From positions 62,001 to 126,000 of the forward strand of contig JAFEAM010000001.1 in NCBI GenBank assembly GCA_018266395.1: DNA of 64,000 nt. Reading direction: 5' to 3'. A program made the translations under genes and the position numbers. The notes beneath the pieces were generated by a model, which searched no databases, was not told where the DNA came from, and worked only from the letters and a program-made list of their open reading frames with translations. The stretch's first letter is position 1. Every line of letters begins with the position of its first letter. This DNA is from Bacteroidota bacterium. GTDB lineage: Bacteria > Bacteroidota > Bacteroidia > Cytophagales > Cyclobacteriaceae. Of this stretch, positions 1 through 8,018 are shown in pieces.

Positions 1-351
1 AAGGTGTCCACCGATTGGTTTCTCGAAACGAAGTTTTTGTATCAATGGGACGCCGAAAAGATTTCCAAAGGACTACAGCTCTATGCCGGGTTTGGATGGC
101 AATGGCGAAATACCAAAATCATTTACGATTACAATTTCAATGACAGAACCAATAATCAGGATGACGGCAAGTTCGGGAAGCTCACTGTAAACCGTTTCAC
201 CTACGGGCCAGTTGTTCTGGTGGGATTCGAATACTCCTATTTCTCGCTTCCGATGTCAGCTTTTATTGAGGTCGAAATGTTCACCGACGCACTCATTGAC
301 CCCGGCTATCAGCGATTTCAGGGTGGCGTTGGGCTCAGGTACGTCTTCTAA
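1..351 (+). CDS. Outer-membrane beta-barrel protein, C-terminal part (5' end outside window)
   Basis: The reading frame is already open at base 1 and ends with TAA at 349-351, so only the last 116 or so residues are present. The GTG at position 4 is probably internal. The fragment alternates polar and hydrophobic/aromatic residues, as transmembrane beta-strands do, and ends in GLRYVF; a terminal aromatic residue is the usual recognition signal for BAM-dependent insertion into the outer membrane. Specific function cannot be read from this piece. It lies 11 bases before a lipoprotein gene on the same strand, so the two may be co-transcribed. Confidence 0.6.
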   Translation, partial: KVSTDWFLETKFLYQWDAEKISKGLQLYAGFGWQWRNTKIIYDYNFNDRTNNQDDGKFGKLTVNRFTYGPVVLVGFEYSYFSLPMSAFIEVEMFTDALIDPGYQRFQGGVGLRYVF

Positions 352-362
352 AACGTTACTGA

Positions 363-929
363 ATGTCTTTCATGCACAAGAGGATATACTTGATCGGAGC
401 TGTGTTGGCCGTATTTCTGGTGCCAACCGGATGCATGCAGAAATTGTACAACATGAAGCAAAGCAAAGTTGTGTCCGAATTTGAGCAAATGGATTTTCAT
501 GGACTGGCCAAGCTTTACATGAGCAAAGGTGCACCGAATCCAATCGAAGGAATTTATTCAGTCTCAGGCGAGGTAATCCGGAAAGGCGGCGGATTCCTCA
601 GCAGCAGTAACAAAGAAAAGGTGCTTGACCGCCGGGAAAATTATGCACAAGTAGCCATTATACGTGATCCGGATAACAAGGACAGGGAATTCATTGAAGT
701 CTCTCTCGACAAGGAAGGCAAATTCAGTTATTCCGTTGTGGGTGAGTTTACCACATCTGCTGGCGGCAGTCTTTTGATTTACAAACATCTTGAATCAAAG
801 GACAAAGTCTCTTCATTCACCTTTACCTTCGATCAAAAAACAGATGTGCTTGAAGGAATCAGGACTGATTCCAGGAACAACGCCAGTTACACCTACAAAC
901 TCACATACGTCAAGCTATATCCAAAATAG
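363..929 (+). CDS. Hypothetical lipoprotein
   Basis: The protein has 188 residues, with a basic start, a hydrophobic stretch and a lipobox LVPTGC at about residues 19-24, so it should be lipidated and anchored in the envelope. A second ATG at 372 (MHKR) would give a more typical lipoprotein signal. The mature part is rich in beta-strand-like sequence with many Lys and Asp residues, and I recognise no domain. It follows the partial barrel gene by 11 bases and converges on the ABC exporter gene with a 2-base gap. Function unknown. Confidence 0.65.
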   Translation: MSFMHKRIYLIGAVLAVFLVPTGCMQKLYNMKQSKVVSEFEQMDFHGLAKLYMSKGAPNPIEGIYSVSGEVIRKGGGFLSSSNKEKVLDRRENYAQVAIIRDPDNKDREFIEVSLDKEGKFSYSVVGEFTTSAGGSLLIYKHLESKDKVSSFTFTFDQKTDVLEGIRTDSRNNASYTYKLTYVKLYPK

Positions 930-931
930 CC

Positions 932-2719
932 TCAACTCTCCACTTCGTCGGTGGCCATTTGACGCTCATAAAGATCCCTGTAGGCTCCGCCCTTGCTCAC
1001 TAATTCTTCGTGAGTACCCTCTTCTACAATGGCACCGTCCTGAAGGAAGAGAATCTTACTGGCGAGTTTTGCGGAAGACACGCGATGGGAAATGATGATG
1101 GTGGTGCGGTCCTGCATGATCCGTCTCATGCTGTTCAAAATTGTATTTTCTGTCTTGGTATCAACTGCTGATAGCGCATCATCCAGTATGAGTATTCTCG
1201 GTTCCCGGACTATTGCCCTGGCAATTGAAACACGCTGCTTTTGTCCTCCTGAAAGTGTAATCCCCCTTTCACCGACCCGGGTTGCAAACCCTTGCGGGAA
1301 TGACATGATATTCTGGTACATATCAGCATCTTTGGCGGCTTGCAGCACCTTCCCTTCAACCGGATTCTCAAGACCAAACGCTATGTTGTTGTAGATGGTG
1401 TCACTAAAGAGAAATACATCCTGCGGAACATAACCTATCTGGCTTCGCAGGCAATGCAAGTCATACTGCCCGATTGGGATGCCGTCTATCCTGACTTCAC
1501 CGGACGTGGCATCATAAAGTCTTGTGACCAGATTGGAAATCGTGCTTTTACCTGAACCTGTTCCCCCTATGATGGCTAATGAGGCCCCGGGATCCAGCCT
1601 GAACGAAACGGATTTGAGTGCTTCAATCCCGCTGTCAGAGTATGTGAAGCTCACGTGATCGAATTCGACTTTCCCCTGAAGGGGTTCAATGGCAAGTGTA
1701 CCCGATACAATGTCAGTCTTTGTATTCAGGAATTCGTTAATTCTTTTTTGCGAGGCTTCCGCACGCTGAACCTGGCTGCTTGTCCAACCCAGTGACGCAA
1801 CAGGCCAGGTCAGAAGATTCACATACATGAGGAACTCTGCAATATTTCCGAATGTCAGCGTTCCGTTAATAACCTCTACACTTCCTTCATAAACAGTAAG
1901 AATGGTGCTTAGGCCAATAAGTCCCAGCATTAACGGGAAGAACAAGGCCTGTACCCTGGTTAGCTTCAGTGACCGTCTTTTGTATTCATCGTTCTCCCTG
2001 GCAAAGTTTTCAGCAGAAACCAGTTCACGGTTAAATGATTTAATAACCCGGATGCCTGAAAAAGCCTCCTGGACAAAGGTGCTCAGCCGGGACTGGCTTT
2101 TCTGAATTTCCTCGGATCGCCTCTCAATGATATTGTTGACATAGTAGATGCTGAAAGACAAAAGAGGAAGTGGTATCAGCGCAAAAAGAGTCAGCCTCGG
2201 GCTTATATAGAACATGAACGGTATCAGCATCATAAACAGCGTGAACAACTGCAATCCGTACATGATGGAGGGGCCGAGATACATCCTCACCCTGCCCACA
2301 TCTTCCGAGATGCGATTTAGAAGGTCCCCGGTATTATTCTTTCTGTAGAATGACAACGGCAATGTCTGATAGTGCTCGAAGATTTCATTCTTCAGATCGT
2401 ATTCGATAAGGCGACTCATCACGATGAGCGTTTGCCTGACAAAGTATAGAAACAACCCCCTGAGCAATGCCATCAGAAGAATGAGCAGTGCATAAATCAG
2501 GATTCCTCTGGCAAACACTCCAAAGTACAAGTCCTGTGCGGGCGTCGAAGAAAGTGTCCTGTAAACCTGAATATTGTTCATAACCAGGTCGATCGAATAC
2601 CTCACAAAAAGGGCCGGGCCGATCTGAAAGAGGTTTGAAATCACAACGAATAACAGCCCCCACAGGAGATAACTCCGGTATTTGATAAGATATTTGTTAA
2701 GATAGGCCAGCTCTCGCAT
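932..2719 (-). CDS. ABC exporter, MsbA-like transmembrane and ATPase fusion
   Basis: This 595-residue half-transporter has a six-helix transmembrane domain in residues 1 to about 310 and one nucleotide-binding domain. Visible motifs are Walker A GGTGSGKST near residue 384, signature LSGGQKQR near 488, Walker B ILILDDAL near 508 and the switch histidine in IIISHR near 543. Such proteins work as homodimers or heterodimers and export lipids, drugs or peptides across the inner membrane. The substrate cannot be told from sequence; MsbA (lipid A flipping) is one possibility. It is a single gene, divergent from nusB. Confidence 0.9.
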   Translation of the reverse strand: MRELAYLNKYLIKYRSYLLWGLLFVVISNLFQIGPALFVRYSIDLVMNNIQVYRTLSSTPAQDLYFGVFARGILIYALLILLMALLRGLFLYFVRQTLIVMSRLIEYDLKNEIFEHYQTLPLSFYRKNNTGDLLNRISEDVGRVRMYLGPSIMYGLQLFTLFMMLIPFMFYISPRLTLFALIPLPLLSFSIYYVNNIIERRSEEIQKSQSRLSTFVQEAFSGIRVIKSFNRELVSAENFARENDEYKRRSLKLTRVQALFFPLMLGLIGLSTILTVYEGSVEVINGTLTFGNIAEFLMYVNLLTWPVASLGWTSSQVQRAEASQKRINEFLNTKTDIVSGTLAIEPLQGKVEFDHVSFTYSDSGIEALKSVSFRLDPGASLAIIGGTGSGKSTISNLVTRLYDATSGEVRIDGIPIGQYDLHCLRSQIGYVPQDVFLFSDTIYNNIAFGLENPVEGKVLQAAKDADMYQNIMSFPQGFATRVGERGITLSGGQKQRVSIARAIVREPRILILDDALSAVDTKTENTILNSMRRIMQDRTTIIISHRVSSAKLASKILFLQDGAIVEEGTHEELVSKGGAYRDLYERQMATDEVES

Positions 2720-2823
2720 GAACTTTCAGGTTTCTGGATTAACGGCAACCCGGAATTTTGGTTCAAAACAACCATTTATCCGCCACAAAATGTAACTTGC
2801 GGGGCCTTTTATTGTTCATTGTC

Positions 2824-3951
2824 ATGCTGAATCGACGCACGCTGAGAATAAAAATCATGCAAAGCCTTTTTGCTTTCGAGCAATGCAAAGAGGCAGATTA
2901 CGAGTTGGCCCTGGATCACATTAGCGAGTTCTTCAAACCTGACCTTAATTCTATGAAGGTTCAAGACAAAGACCTTCTCAAAGATCAAAGGGGAGTTGCC
3001 ACCAAGCTGTTCCAAAAGAGATTCAAGGGTACCAAGTCGGCAGAAAGTTCTGACCCGCGCATTACCCAATCCGTTGATGAAGCACTTTCATTGTATGCCA
3101 AACTGAAGAAAAGAGACTTTGACCATTTCCGGAAGAATATTGTCGGGGAGGTTCAACGCATTCAGGAATTCTATCTTGCCATTCTTAATCTTGTCATCTT
3201 ATTTGCAGACTCAGCCATTTCCGATAAGAAACTTGCCGCAGGGAATATTAAAGCAAATCCTCTCATCGCAGCCATCCGCAACAACGATGACCTGAAGAAA
3301 CAATCTCTTCAAGCCACGATCAGCTGGGGTCAGCAGGCAGATAAGGTGCGTGACTGGTTCAGAGACTGCATCAAAGCCGATAAGGAATTCAAGTCCTATC
3401 TGGAGAATCCTCAACCCAACGAGGAGGCCCACCGGTCATTCGTCAAATACCTGATTAGAAAACTGATTCTGGGTAACACACCCATCAATTCACACTTTGA
3501 GGAGGAAGATCTTCGTTGGGCGGAAGATCACGAGATTGTCAAGTCAATGCTGGACAAGACATTGAAATCATTTGATGGATCGGACATAACGATCCAGAAA
3601 CTGTCCATGGATTGGGAGGAAGACAAGATTTTCATTGAAAGGCTCTACAAGGTGGCAGGTGAACTGGAGCAACCTTATCAGGAAATGATTGCCGCCAATA
3701 CAAGGAATTGGGAAGTGGATCGTTTGCCGCTAACAGATCGCGTGATTCTTCATCTCGCCATCGCCGAACTCATTAACTTCCCCAATATTCCGGTGAAGGT
3801 AACCATCAATGAATACATAGAATTGGCCAAGCAATACAGTACCCCCAAAAGCAGGCAATTTATCAATGGCATCCTTGACGTTATTGCCAAAGAACTTATG
3901 GATTCCGGAAAAATCAAGAAGAGCGGAAGGGGTCTGCTTGACAATAAGTGA
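2824..3951 (+). CDS. nusB: Transcription antitermination protein NusB, long Bacteroidota form
   Basis: NusB binds boxA RNA with NusE (S10) and supports antitermination, mainly in rRNA operons. I place the start at the ATG at 2824 (MLNRRTLRIKIMQSLFAFEQ), because this matches the NusB N-terminus; a frame extension to a TTG at 2758 looks spurious. That gives 375 residues, more than twice the E. coli length, which is normal for this phylum. The most conserved part is C-terminal (DRVILHLAIAEL, then KVTINEYIELAKQYS, then FINGILD). It heads a run ending at coaE that is familiar in Bacteroidota. Confidence 0.9.
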   Translation: MLNRRTLRIKIMQSLFAFEQCKEADYELALDHISEFFKPDLNSMKVQDKDLLKDQRGVATKLFQKRFKGTKSAESSDPRITQSVDEALSLYAKLKKRDFDHFRKNIVGEVQRIQEFYLAILNLVILFADSAISDKKLAAGNIKANPLIAAIRNNDDLKKQSLQATISWGQQADKVRDWFRDCIKADKEFKSYLENPQPNEEAHRSFVKYLIRKLILGNTPINSHFEEEDLRWAEDHEIVKSMLDKTLKSFDGSDITIQKLSMDWEEDKIFIERLYKVAGELEQPYQEMIAANTRNWEVDRLPLTDRVILHLAIAELINFPNIPVKVTINEYIELAKQYSTPKSRQFINGILDVIAKELMDSGKIKKSGRGLLDNK

Positions 3952-3978
3952 ACCCTCCGTTCGTTTGCCAGAAGTGGT

Positions 3979-3986
3979 TATCTTTG
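3979..3986 (+). promoter_or_regulatory. Bacteroidota -7 element upstream of the YtxH gene
   Basis: TATCTTTG fits the TAnnTTTG consensus of the Bacteroidota housekeeping sigma factor exactly and ends 21 bases before the ATG at 4008. No good -33 TTTG is found at the usual 19-20 base spacing, so the promoter may be weak. Confidence 0.4.
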
Positions 3987-4007
3987 TAGTCCTTAACACC
4001 CGATGGT

Positions 4008-4316
4008 ATGAGCAAAAGAAGTAACACGCTGATTGCCTTTCTGGCGGGAGCAGCAGCAGGGGCCATTTTAGGCATCCTATACGCTCCGGACAAGGGATCC
4101 AATACCCGTGAAAAACTTGCCTTTAAGCTGGATAAGTACAAGAAACTATTGGAGGAATTCCTCGATGACCTGGTTTCAGGAAAGGATACTCCGCTTACCA
4201 CCGAGGCCAAATCCCAGGGCCAGAAGATAGTTTCAGAAGCAAAAGGAAAGGCAGAGCGGCTGTTAGAAGATGTCGACGATCTTCTGGAACAGATAAGGGG
4301 GAACAAGAAGAGTTAA
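4008..4316 (+). CDS. YtxH domain-containing small membrane protein
   Basis: This 102-residue protein has an N-terminal glycine/alanine-rich transmembrane segment (residues about 7-25, [20 protein letters not shown]) followed by a charged helical tail. That is the YtxH family pattern, in which the sequence [11 protein letters not shown] just after the helix is typical. The family is linked to stress responses in Firmicutes; its biochemical role is unclear. The gene sits between nusB and the DUF1573 lipoprotein gene and has a plausible promoter of its own. Confidence 0.8.
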   Translation: MSKRSNTLIAFLAGAAAGAILGILYAPDKGSNTREKLAFKLDKYKKLLEEFLDDLVSGKDTPLTTEAKSQGQKIVSEAKGKAERLLEDVDDLLEQIRGNKKS

Positions 4317-4354
4317 AGATTTGTTAAGGGACATGAACTCCCTTTATAACTAAG

Positions 4355-4362
4355 TAATTTTG
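4355..4362 (+). promoter_or_regulatory. Bacteroidota -7 element upstream of the DUF1573 gene
   Basis: TAATTTTG matches TAnnTTTG exactly and ends 14 bases before the ATG at 4377. A convincing -33 element is not visible. Confidence 0.4.
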
Positions 4363-4376
4363 AATCGGAATAATCA

Positions 4377-4922
4377 ATGACCATGAAACGAATTTTCATA
4401 CCCATCACCATCTTCGTTCTGGCAGCTGGCCTGACGGTTGGTTGCAGAAACCGCGATGCTGAAAAAAGGATCGCTGAACTGGAGAGCAGACTCGCCCAAC
4501 TTGAAAAGGGTGGAAATTCTGCAACAGCTACACCGGCCGCCACTACTGCCACCACTGCCACAGATGAGAAACCTGATGGCCCGGTCCCGGTGGCAGAGTT
4601 CGAAAAAGTAGACCATGACTTCGGAACCATTACCGAAGGACAGAAAGTAAGTTTTGTTTACAAATTGAAGAATACCGGTCAGGCGCCGCTTATCATTCAA
4701 AGTGCGCAGCCTTCTTGCGGATGCACGGTTCCCAAATGGACCCAGGAACCCATTCCAGTGGGCGGAACAGGCATGGTAACTGCCGAGTTTGACAGCAACG
4801 GTAAACCCGGCATGCAGAACAAGACCATTACAGTAACCGCGAATACCTGGCCCAAAACAACCACCCTTCGCTTCAAGGCCATGGTGATTGCACGGGCTGA
4901 CGCCAACGGGCCGACTAAATAG
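4377..4922 (+). CDS. DUF1573 lipoprotein
   Basis: The protein has 181 residues; an alternative ATG lies at 4383. It has a lipoprotein signal with lipobox LTVGC at about residues 19-23, then a short coiled-coil-like stretch (AEKRIAELESRLAQLEKG), an Ala/Thr-rich linker and a DUF1573 domain from about residue 70. The domain carries the family's PSCGCTVPKW motif and looks like an immunoglobulin-type beta fold. It should be tethered in the periplasm or at the outer membrane. Molecular function of the family is unknown. A strong terminator follows. Confidence 0.85.
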   Translation: MTMKRIFIPITIFVLAAGLTVGCRNRDAEKRIAELESRLAQLEKGGNSATATPAATTATTATDEKPDGPVPVAEFEKVDHDFGTITEGQKVSFVYKLKNTGQAPLIIQSAQPSCGCTVPKWTQEPIPVGGTGMVTAEFDSNGKPGMQNKTITVTANTWPKTTTLRFKAMVIARADANGPTK

Positions 4923-4947
4923 TCCGCCGGCCTTATATCAATAATTG

Positions 4948-4971
4948 AGTCCCGCCCAGGCGGGACTTTTT
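4948..4971 (+). terminator. Rho-independent terminator after the DUF1573 gene
   Basis: A perfect 9-base stem, AGTCCCGCC and GGCGGGACT, with a very short CA loop is followed by a run of T. It lies 26 bases after the DUF1573 stop codon and before yajC, so yajC probably starts a new transcript. Confidence 0.85.
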
Positions 4972-4996
4972 GCTTACAGGGTACCAGTCAAACTGT

Positions 4997-5004
4997 TACC
5001 TTTG
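4997..5004 (+). promoter_or_regulatory. Bacteroidota -7 element upstream of yajC
   Basis: TACCTTTG matches TAnnTTTG exactly and ends 19 bases before the chosen ATG at 5024. It comes straight after a terminator, which supports it as a real transcription start. A TTTG lies about 24 bases upstream, longer than the usual spacing. Confidence 0.5.
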
Positions 5005-5023
5005 CCGTCCTAAACAATTGAAT

Positions 5024-5341
5024 ATGACTTACTCTATTATCCTTCAGGCCCAGGGCAGCGGCTGGCAATCCATGATCTTCATGTTGCTGATTGTCGTGAT
5101 CTTCTATTTCTTTATGATCCGGCCTCAGCAAAAGAAAGCCAAAGACCAAAAGAAGTTTGTTGAAGAAGTAAAGAAAGGGGACCTGGTAGTTACTATTGGC
5201 GGCGCTCATGGCCGTGTAGCAGAGATCGAAGACGACGCTTTCATCCTGGAATTTGAAAGAGGCGCCCGGATCAAGTACTCCAAATCCGCAATTTCAATGG
5301 AATCAAGTAAAGCGGCCCAAGGCGGAAAGAAAGCTTCATGA
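5024..5341 (+). CDS. yajC: Preprotein translocase accessory subunit YajC
   Basis: YajC associates with SecDF next to the SecYEG channel. The start is set at the ATG at 5024, just after the promoter-like element; an in-frame TTG upstream at 4970 would fall inside the terminator. The product has 105 residues, with one transmembrane helix and the family motif FFMIRPQQKKAKDQ directly after it, then the conserved stretch GDLVVTIGGAHGRV. The gene leads into the YbbR gene 27 bases downstream. Confidence 0.93.
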   Translation: MTYSIILQAQGSGWQSMIFMLLIVVIFYFFMIRPQQKKAKDQKKFVEEVKKGDLVVTIGGAHGRVAEIEDDAFILEFERGARIKYSKSAISMESSKAAQGGKKAS

Positions 5342-5368
5342 CGGAGCCAAGTAATCAAAATTGTTGAC

Positions 5369-6304
5369 TTGAATATCTTCCATGCCATTAGCAACATTCT
5401 GCGGTTTGACCGCACTAACTGGAAGGCACTGGCGATGTGCTTTTTGGGTGCCGGAGTATTCTGGATATTCAACGCGCTGAATAAGAACTATTCTACCAAT
5501 CTGAATTATCCTGTTCAGTTTCAATTTGACCAAAGTCATTATATAGCCGTTGACCCTCCTCCATCCTATCTTACCATCAACGTTCAGAGTAACGGATGGA
5601 ATTTGCTGCGAAAGAGCCTGGGACTGAAAGTTGCACCCGTACAGATACAACTGGAGAGACCCTCTGAAACAAGGAAAATTGTCGCAGCTTCAATTGCCCC
5701 TTTGGTTGCAAGTCAGCTCGGTCCACTAACGATGAACTACATTGTCAGTGACTCAATCCGAATGAAGATTGAGCCGAGGAGTGGCAAGAGCGTTCATATA
5801 ACCGCCGGCCTGAGCAAACTGACTTTTCGTAAAGGTATGGGCCTGGTGGGTCCGATCACAATAACCCCCGACACGGCGTGGTTGGAAGGTCCACGGAGTA
5901 TGATAGAAGAAATCAATGATACCATCCAAATCCAACCCGACGCTTCTCGCGTTGGGAAAAGTTTTCGGGAAAACATCGAGCTTGTTGTTGCAAACAATGA
6001 GTTGATCCGCCGCAATCCGCCGGTAGTCGAAGTTGCTTTTGGCGTGGGCCCCGTGCTTGAACGATCTGCCAGTATTTTTCTCCAACTGCCGAAGGGTATT
6101 TTTGCAGATCAGGACAGCATTCACCTTCAATACTCAGTTCCTGAGCAGGAATTGGAGAAGCTGGACTGGAGTATTGCTACTGCATCAGTAAGTTCTGTAA
6201 CCATAAACAGGGGAGAAAGCATCACTGTTCTTCCCGTTGTAACCGGGCTCCCTGTGCAGATTCAACTGAAGCAACTCGATTCCGTTAAAGTTCGAAAGCG
6301 CTGA
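5369..6304 (+). CDS. YbbR-like domain protein (CdaR family)
   Basis: The 311-residue protein begins at a TTG codon, has one N-terminal membrane anchor (residues about 20-38) and then an extracytoplasmic, beta-rich region with repeated segments of YbbR type. In Firmicutes YbbR/CdaR regulates the diadenylate cyclase CdaA; no cyclase gene lies next to it here, so that role is only inferred from the family. It follows yajC and ends 2 bases before coaE, an arrangement that is common in Bacteroidota and suggests co-expression. Confidence 0.8.
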   Translation: MNIFHAISNILRFDRTNWKALAMCFLGAGVFWIFNALNKNYSTNLNYPVQFQFDQSHYIAVDPPPSYLTINVQSNGWNLLRKSLGLKVAPVQIQLERPSETRKIVAASIAPLVASQLGPLTMNYIVSDSIRMKIEPRSGKSVHITAGLSKLTFRKGMGLVGPITITPDTAWLEGPRSMIEEINDTIQIQPDASRVGKSFRENIELVVANNELIRRNPPVVEVAFGVGPVLERSASIFLQLPKGIFADQDSIHLQYSVPEQELEKLDWSIATASVSSVTINRGESITVLPVVTGLPVQIQLKQLDSVKVRKR

Positions 6305-6306
6305 AC

Positions 6307-6921
6307 ATGAAAATACCGCTCCAGATTGGTGTTACAGGCGGAATTGGAGCCGGCAAGAGTATCATTTGCAGGATTTTCCAGTCGTTCGGGGTTCCGGTTT
6401 ATGACGCTGATGGCCGAGCGAAAGAATTAATGACCACTGACGGAATACTGGTTAACCAGATTAAGAAAGAATTCGGAGAATTGTCTTACCGTGGGGATGG
6501 TAGCCTCGACCGAAGCCATCTTGGGAAGGCCACTTTTGGGCATCCTGAAAGGCTTTCGGTCCTGAATGCACTTGTACATCCTCAGGTGGCCGCTGATTAC
6601 CAATCCTGGCTGCATCTCCAGATAGGAAGGAAGTATGTGGTTAGGGAAGCGGCCTTGTTGTTTGAGGCAGGAGCGACAATAGGATTGGATAAGATAATTG
6701 TCGTGGCTGCACCGGAAGAGCTGAGAATCAGAAGGGTTTTGGCCAGGGACTCACACCGTACCCTGGAGGACGTCAGAGCCATCCTGAAGAACCAGTGGCC
6801 ACAGGAAGAGAAGATCAGAAAAGCTGACTTCGTCATATACAATGACGAAACACAGATGATTCTTCCTCAGGTACTGCAGCTTCATTCCCAATTTAATTTT
6901 CCTGATACTGAAACTTTTTGA
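6307..6921 (+). CDS. coaE: Dephospho-CoA kinase
   Basis: CoaE phosphorylates the 3'-hydroxyl of dephospho-CoA, the last step of coenzyme A synthesis, in the cytoplasm. The 204-residue length is normal. The P-loop is GVTGGIGAGKS at residues 8-18, followed by the YDADGRAK substrate region at about residues 32-39; the LLFEAG segment and the RVLARD lid-type motif are also present. It is tightly coupled (2-base gap) to the YbbR gene upstream. Confidence 0.93.
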   Translation: MKIPLQIGVTGGIGAGKSIICRIFQSFGVPVYDADGRAKELMTTDGILVNQIKKEFGELSYRGDGSLDRSHLGKATFGHPERLSVLNALVHPQVAADYQSWLHLQIGRKYVVREAALLFEAGATIGLDKIIVVAAPEELRIRRVLARDSHRTLEDVRAILKNQWPQEEKIRKADFVIYNDETQMILPQVLQLHSQFNFPDTETF

Positions 6922-6943
6922 ACACCCAAGCTCTTAAATAGGC

Positions 6944-8014
6944 ATGCGCAGAAGAATTATCACGATACTAAGCATTGTAGCTGTTATCTCGCTGGCGGCC
7001 CTGCCGAAACTCGGCATCCTCGGAAAGAAGGAAACAGGACCATCCGTTACCAGCGGACCATCGGCATTACCGGTTGAAGTAAAAGTACTGCATCCGTCTG
7101 TTCTTGACGATAAGCTGGTGATTACCGGGTCTATCCTGGCCAATGAATCTCTTGAACTGAAAAGTGAAGTGAGTGGAAAAATAACAAGCATCAACTTCAA
7201 GGAAGGAAGTCACGTGAAGAAGGGAGATCTACTGGTTCAAATCAATGATGAAGAGATTCTCGCGCAGCTGGAAAAGCAACGATATAATCAAAAGCTGAAC
7301 AAGGATATTGAATTTCGCCAGCGTCAGCTTCTGAAAAAGGAGGCTTTGAGCCAGGAAGAGTATGACAATGCCCTGAACAGGCTCAACACTACAATTTCGG
7401 ATATCAAGCTTCTGGAAGCGCAATTGCAGAAGTCCAGGATTGTGGCGCCATTTGATGGCACCATTGGACTTCGGTATGTCAGTAATGGAGCCTACATCTC
7501 ACCTACTACGATCGTGGCCACGTTGTATAACAGTTCACCGGCCAAAATTGAATTTGCCGTTCCAAGCAGGTATAGTGCGCAAATATCCGCAGGCAAGAAG
7601 ATTCGTTTCAATATTGAAAATGATAACTCCAAGGTATTCGAGGGTGAGGTTTACGCGATTGAACCACGCATTGATCCTGAAACAAGAACACTTAAAATCC
7701 GGGCCCTCTCCGACAATTCCAATGGGTTGCTAATCCCGGGGCAATTTGTAAGGGTGGAACTCATCCTGGGCACAAAAAATGATGCGATCCTTGCACCCAC
7801 AGAAGCCATCATTCCCGTACAGGGTGGCCAGGTTGTGTATTTGGCGAAAAACGGCATAGCCACAGAGGTGAAAGTGAAGACCGGTATCCGTACAGACCAA
7901 GACCTGGAAATTCTCGAGGGCATATCGGCGGGAGACACGCTGATAACGACTGGCATCCTTCAGCTGCGTCCGGAAATAAAAATCAGCATCGTTAAGGTAA
8001 ATCTAACCAAATAA
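6944..8014 (+). CDS. RND efflux periplasmic adaptor (membrane fusion protein)
   Basis: This 356-residue protein has an N-terminal membrane anchor, then the adaptor layout: half a lipoyl motif (ITSINFKEGSHVKKGDLL, about residues 85-102), a short coiled-coil hairpin, the second lipoyl half (RIVAPFDGTIGLRYV), and a beta-barrel domain toward the C-terminus (GQFVRVELILG). It should bridge the inner-membrane pump encoded 4 bases downstream to an outer-membrane TolC-like channel. No channel gene is present here, so that part must be encoded elsewhere. Confidence 0.9.
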   Translation: MRRRIITILSIVAVISLAALPKLGILGKKETGPSVTSGPSALPVEVKVLHPSVLDDKLVITGSILANESLELKSEVSGKITSINFKEGSHVKKGDLLVQINDEEILAQLEKQRYNQKLNKDIEFRQRQLLKKEALSQEEYDNALNRLNTTISDIKLLEAQLQKSRIVAPFDGTIGLRYVSNGAYISPTTIVATLYNSSPAKIEFAVPSRYSAQISAGKKIRFNIENDNSKVFEGEVYAIEPRIDPETRTLKIRALSDNSNGLLIPGQFVRVELILGTKNDAILAPTEAIIPVQGGQVVYLAKNGIATEVKVKTGIRTDQDLEILEGISAGDTLITTGILQLRPEIKISIVKVNLTK

Positions 8015-8018
8015 GGTT

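Noticed and set aside
2758-2823. Upstream TTG extension of nusB.
   Set aside because: The NusB N-terminal pattern begins at the ATG at 2824; the extra 22 residues look like translated intergenic DNA.
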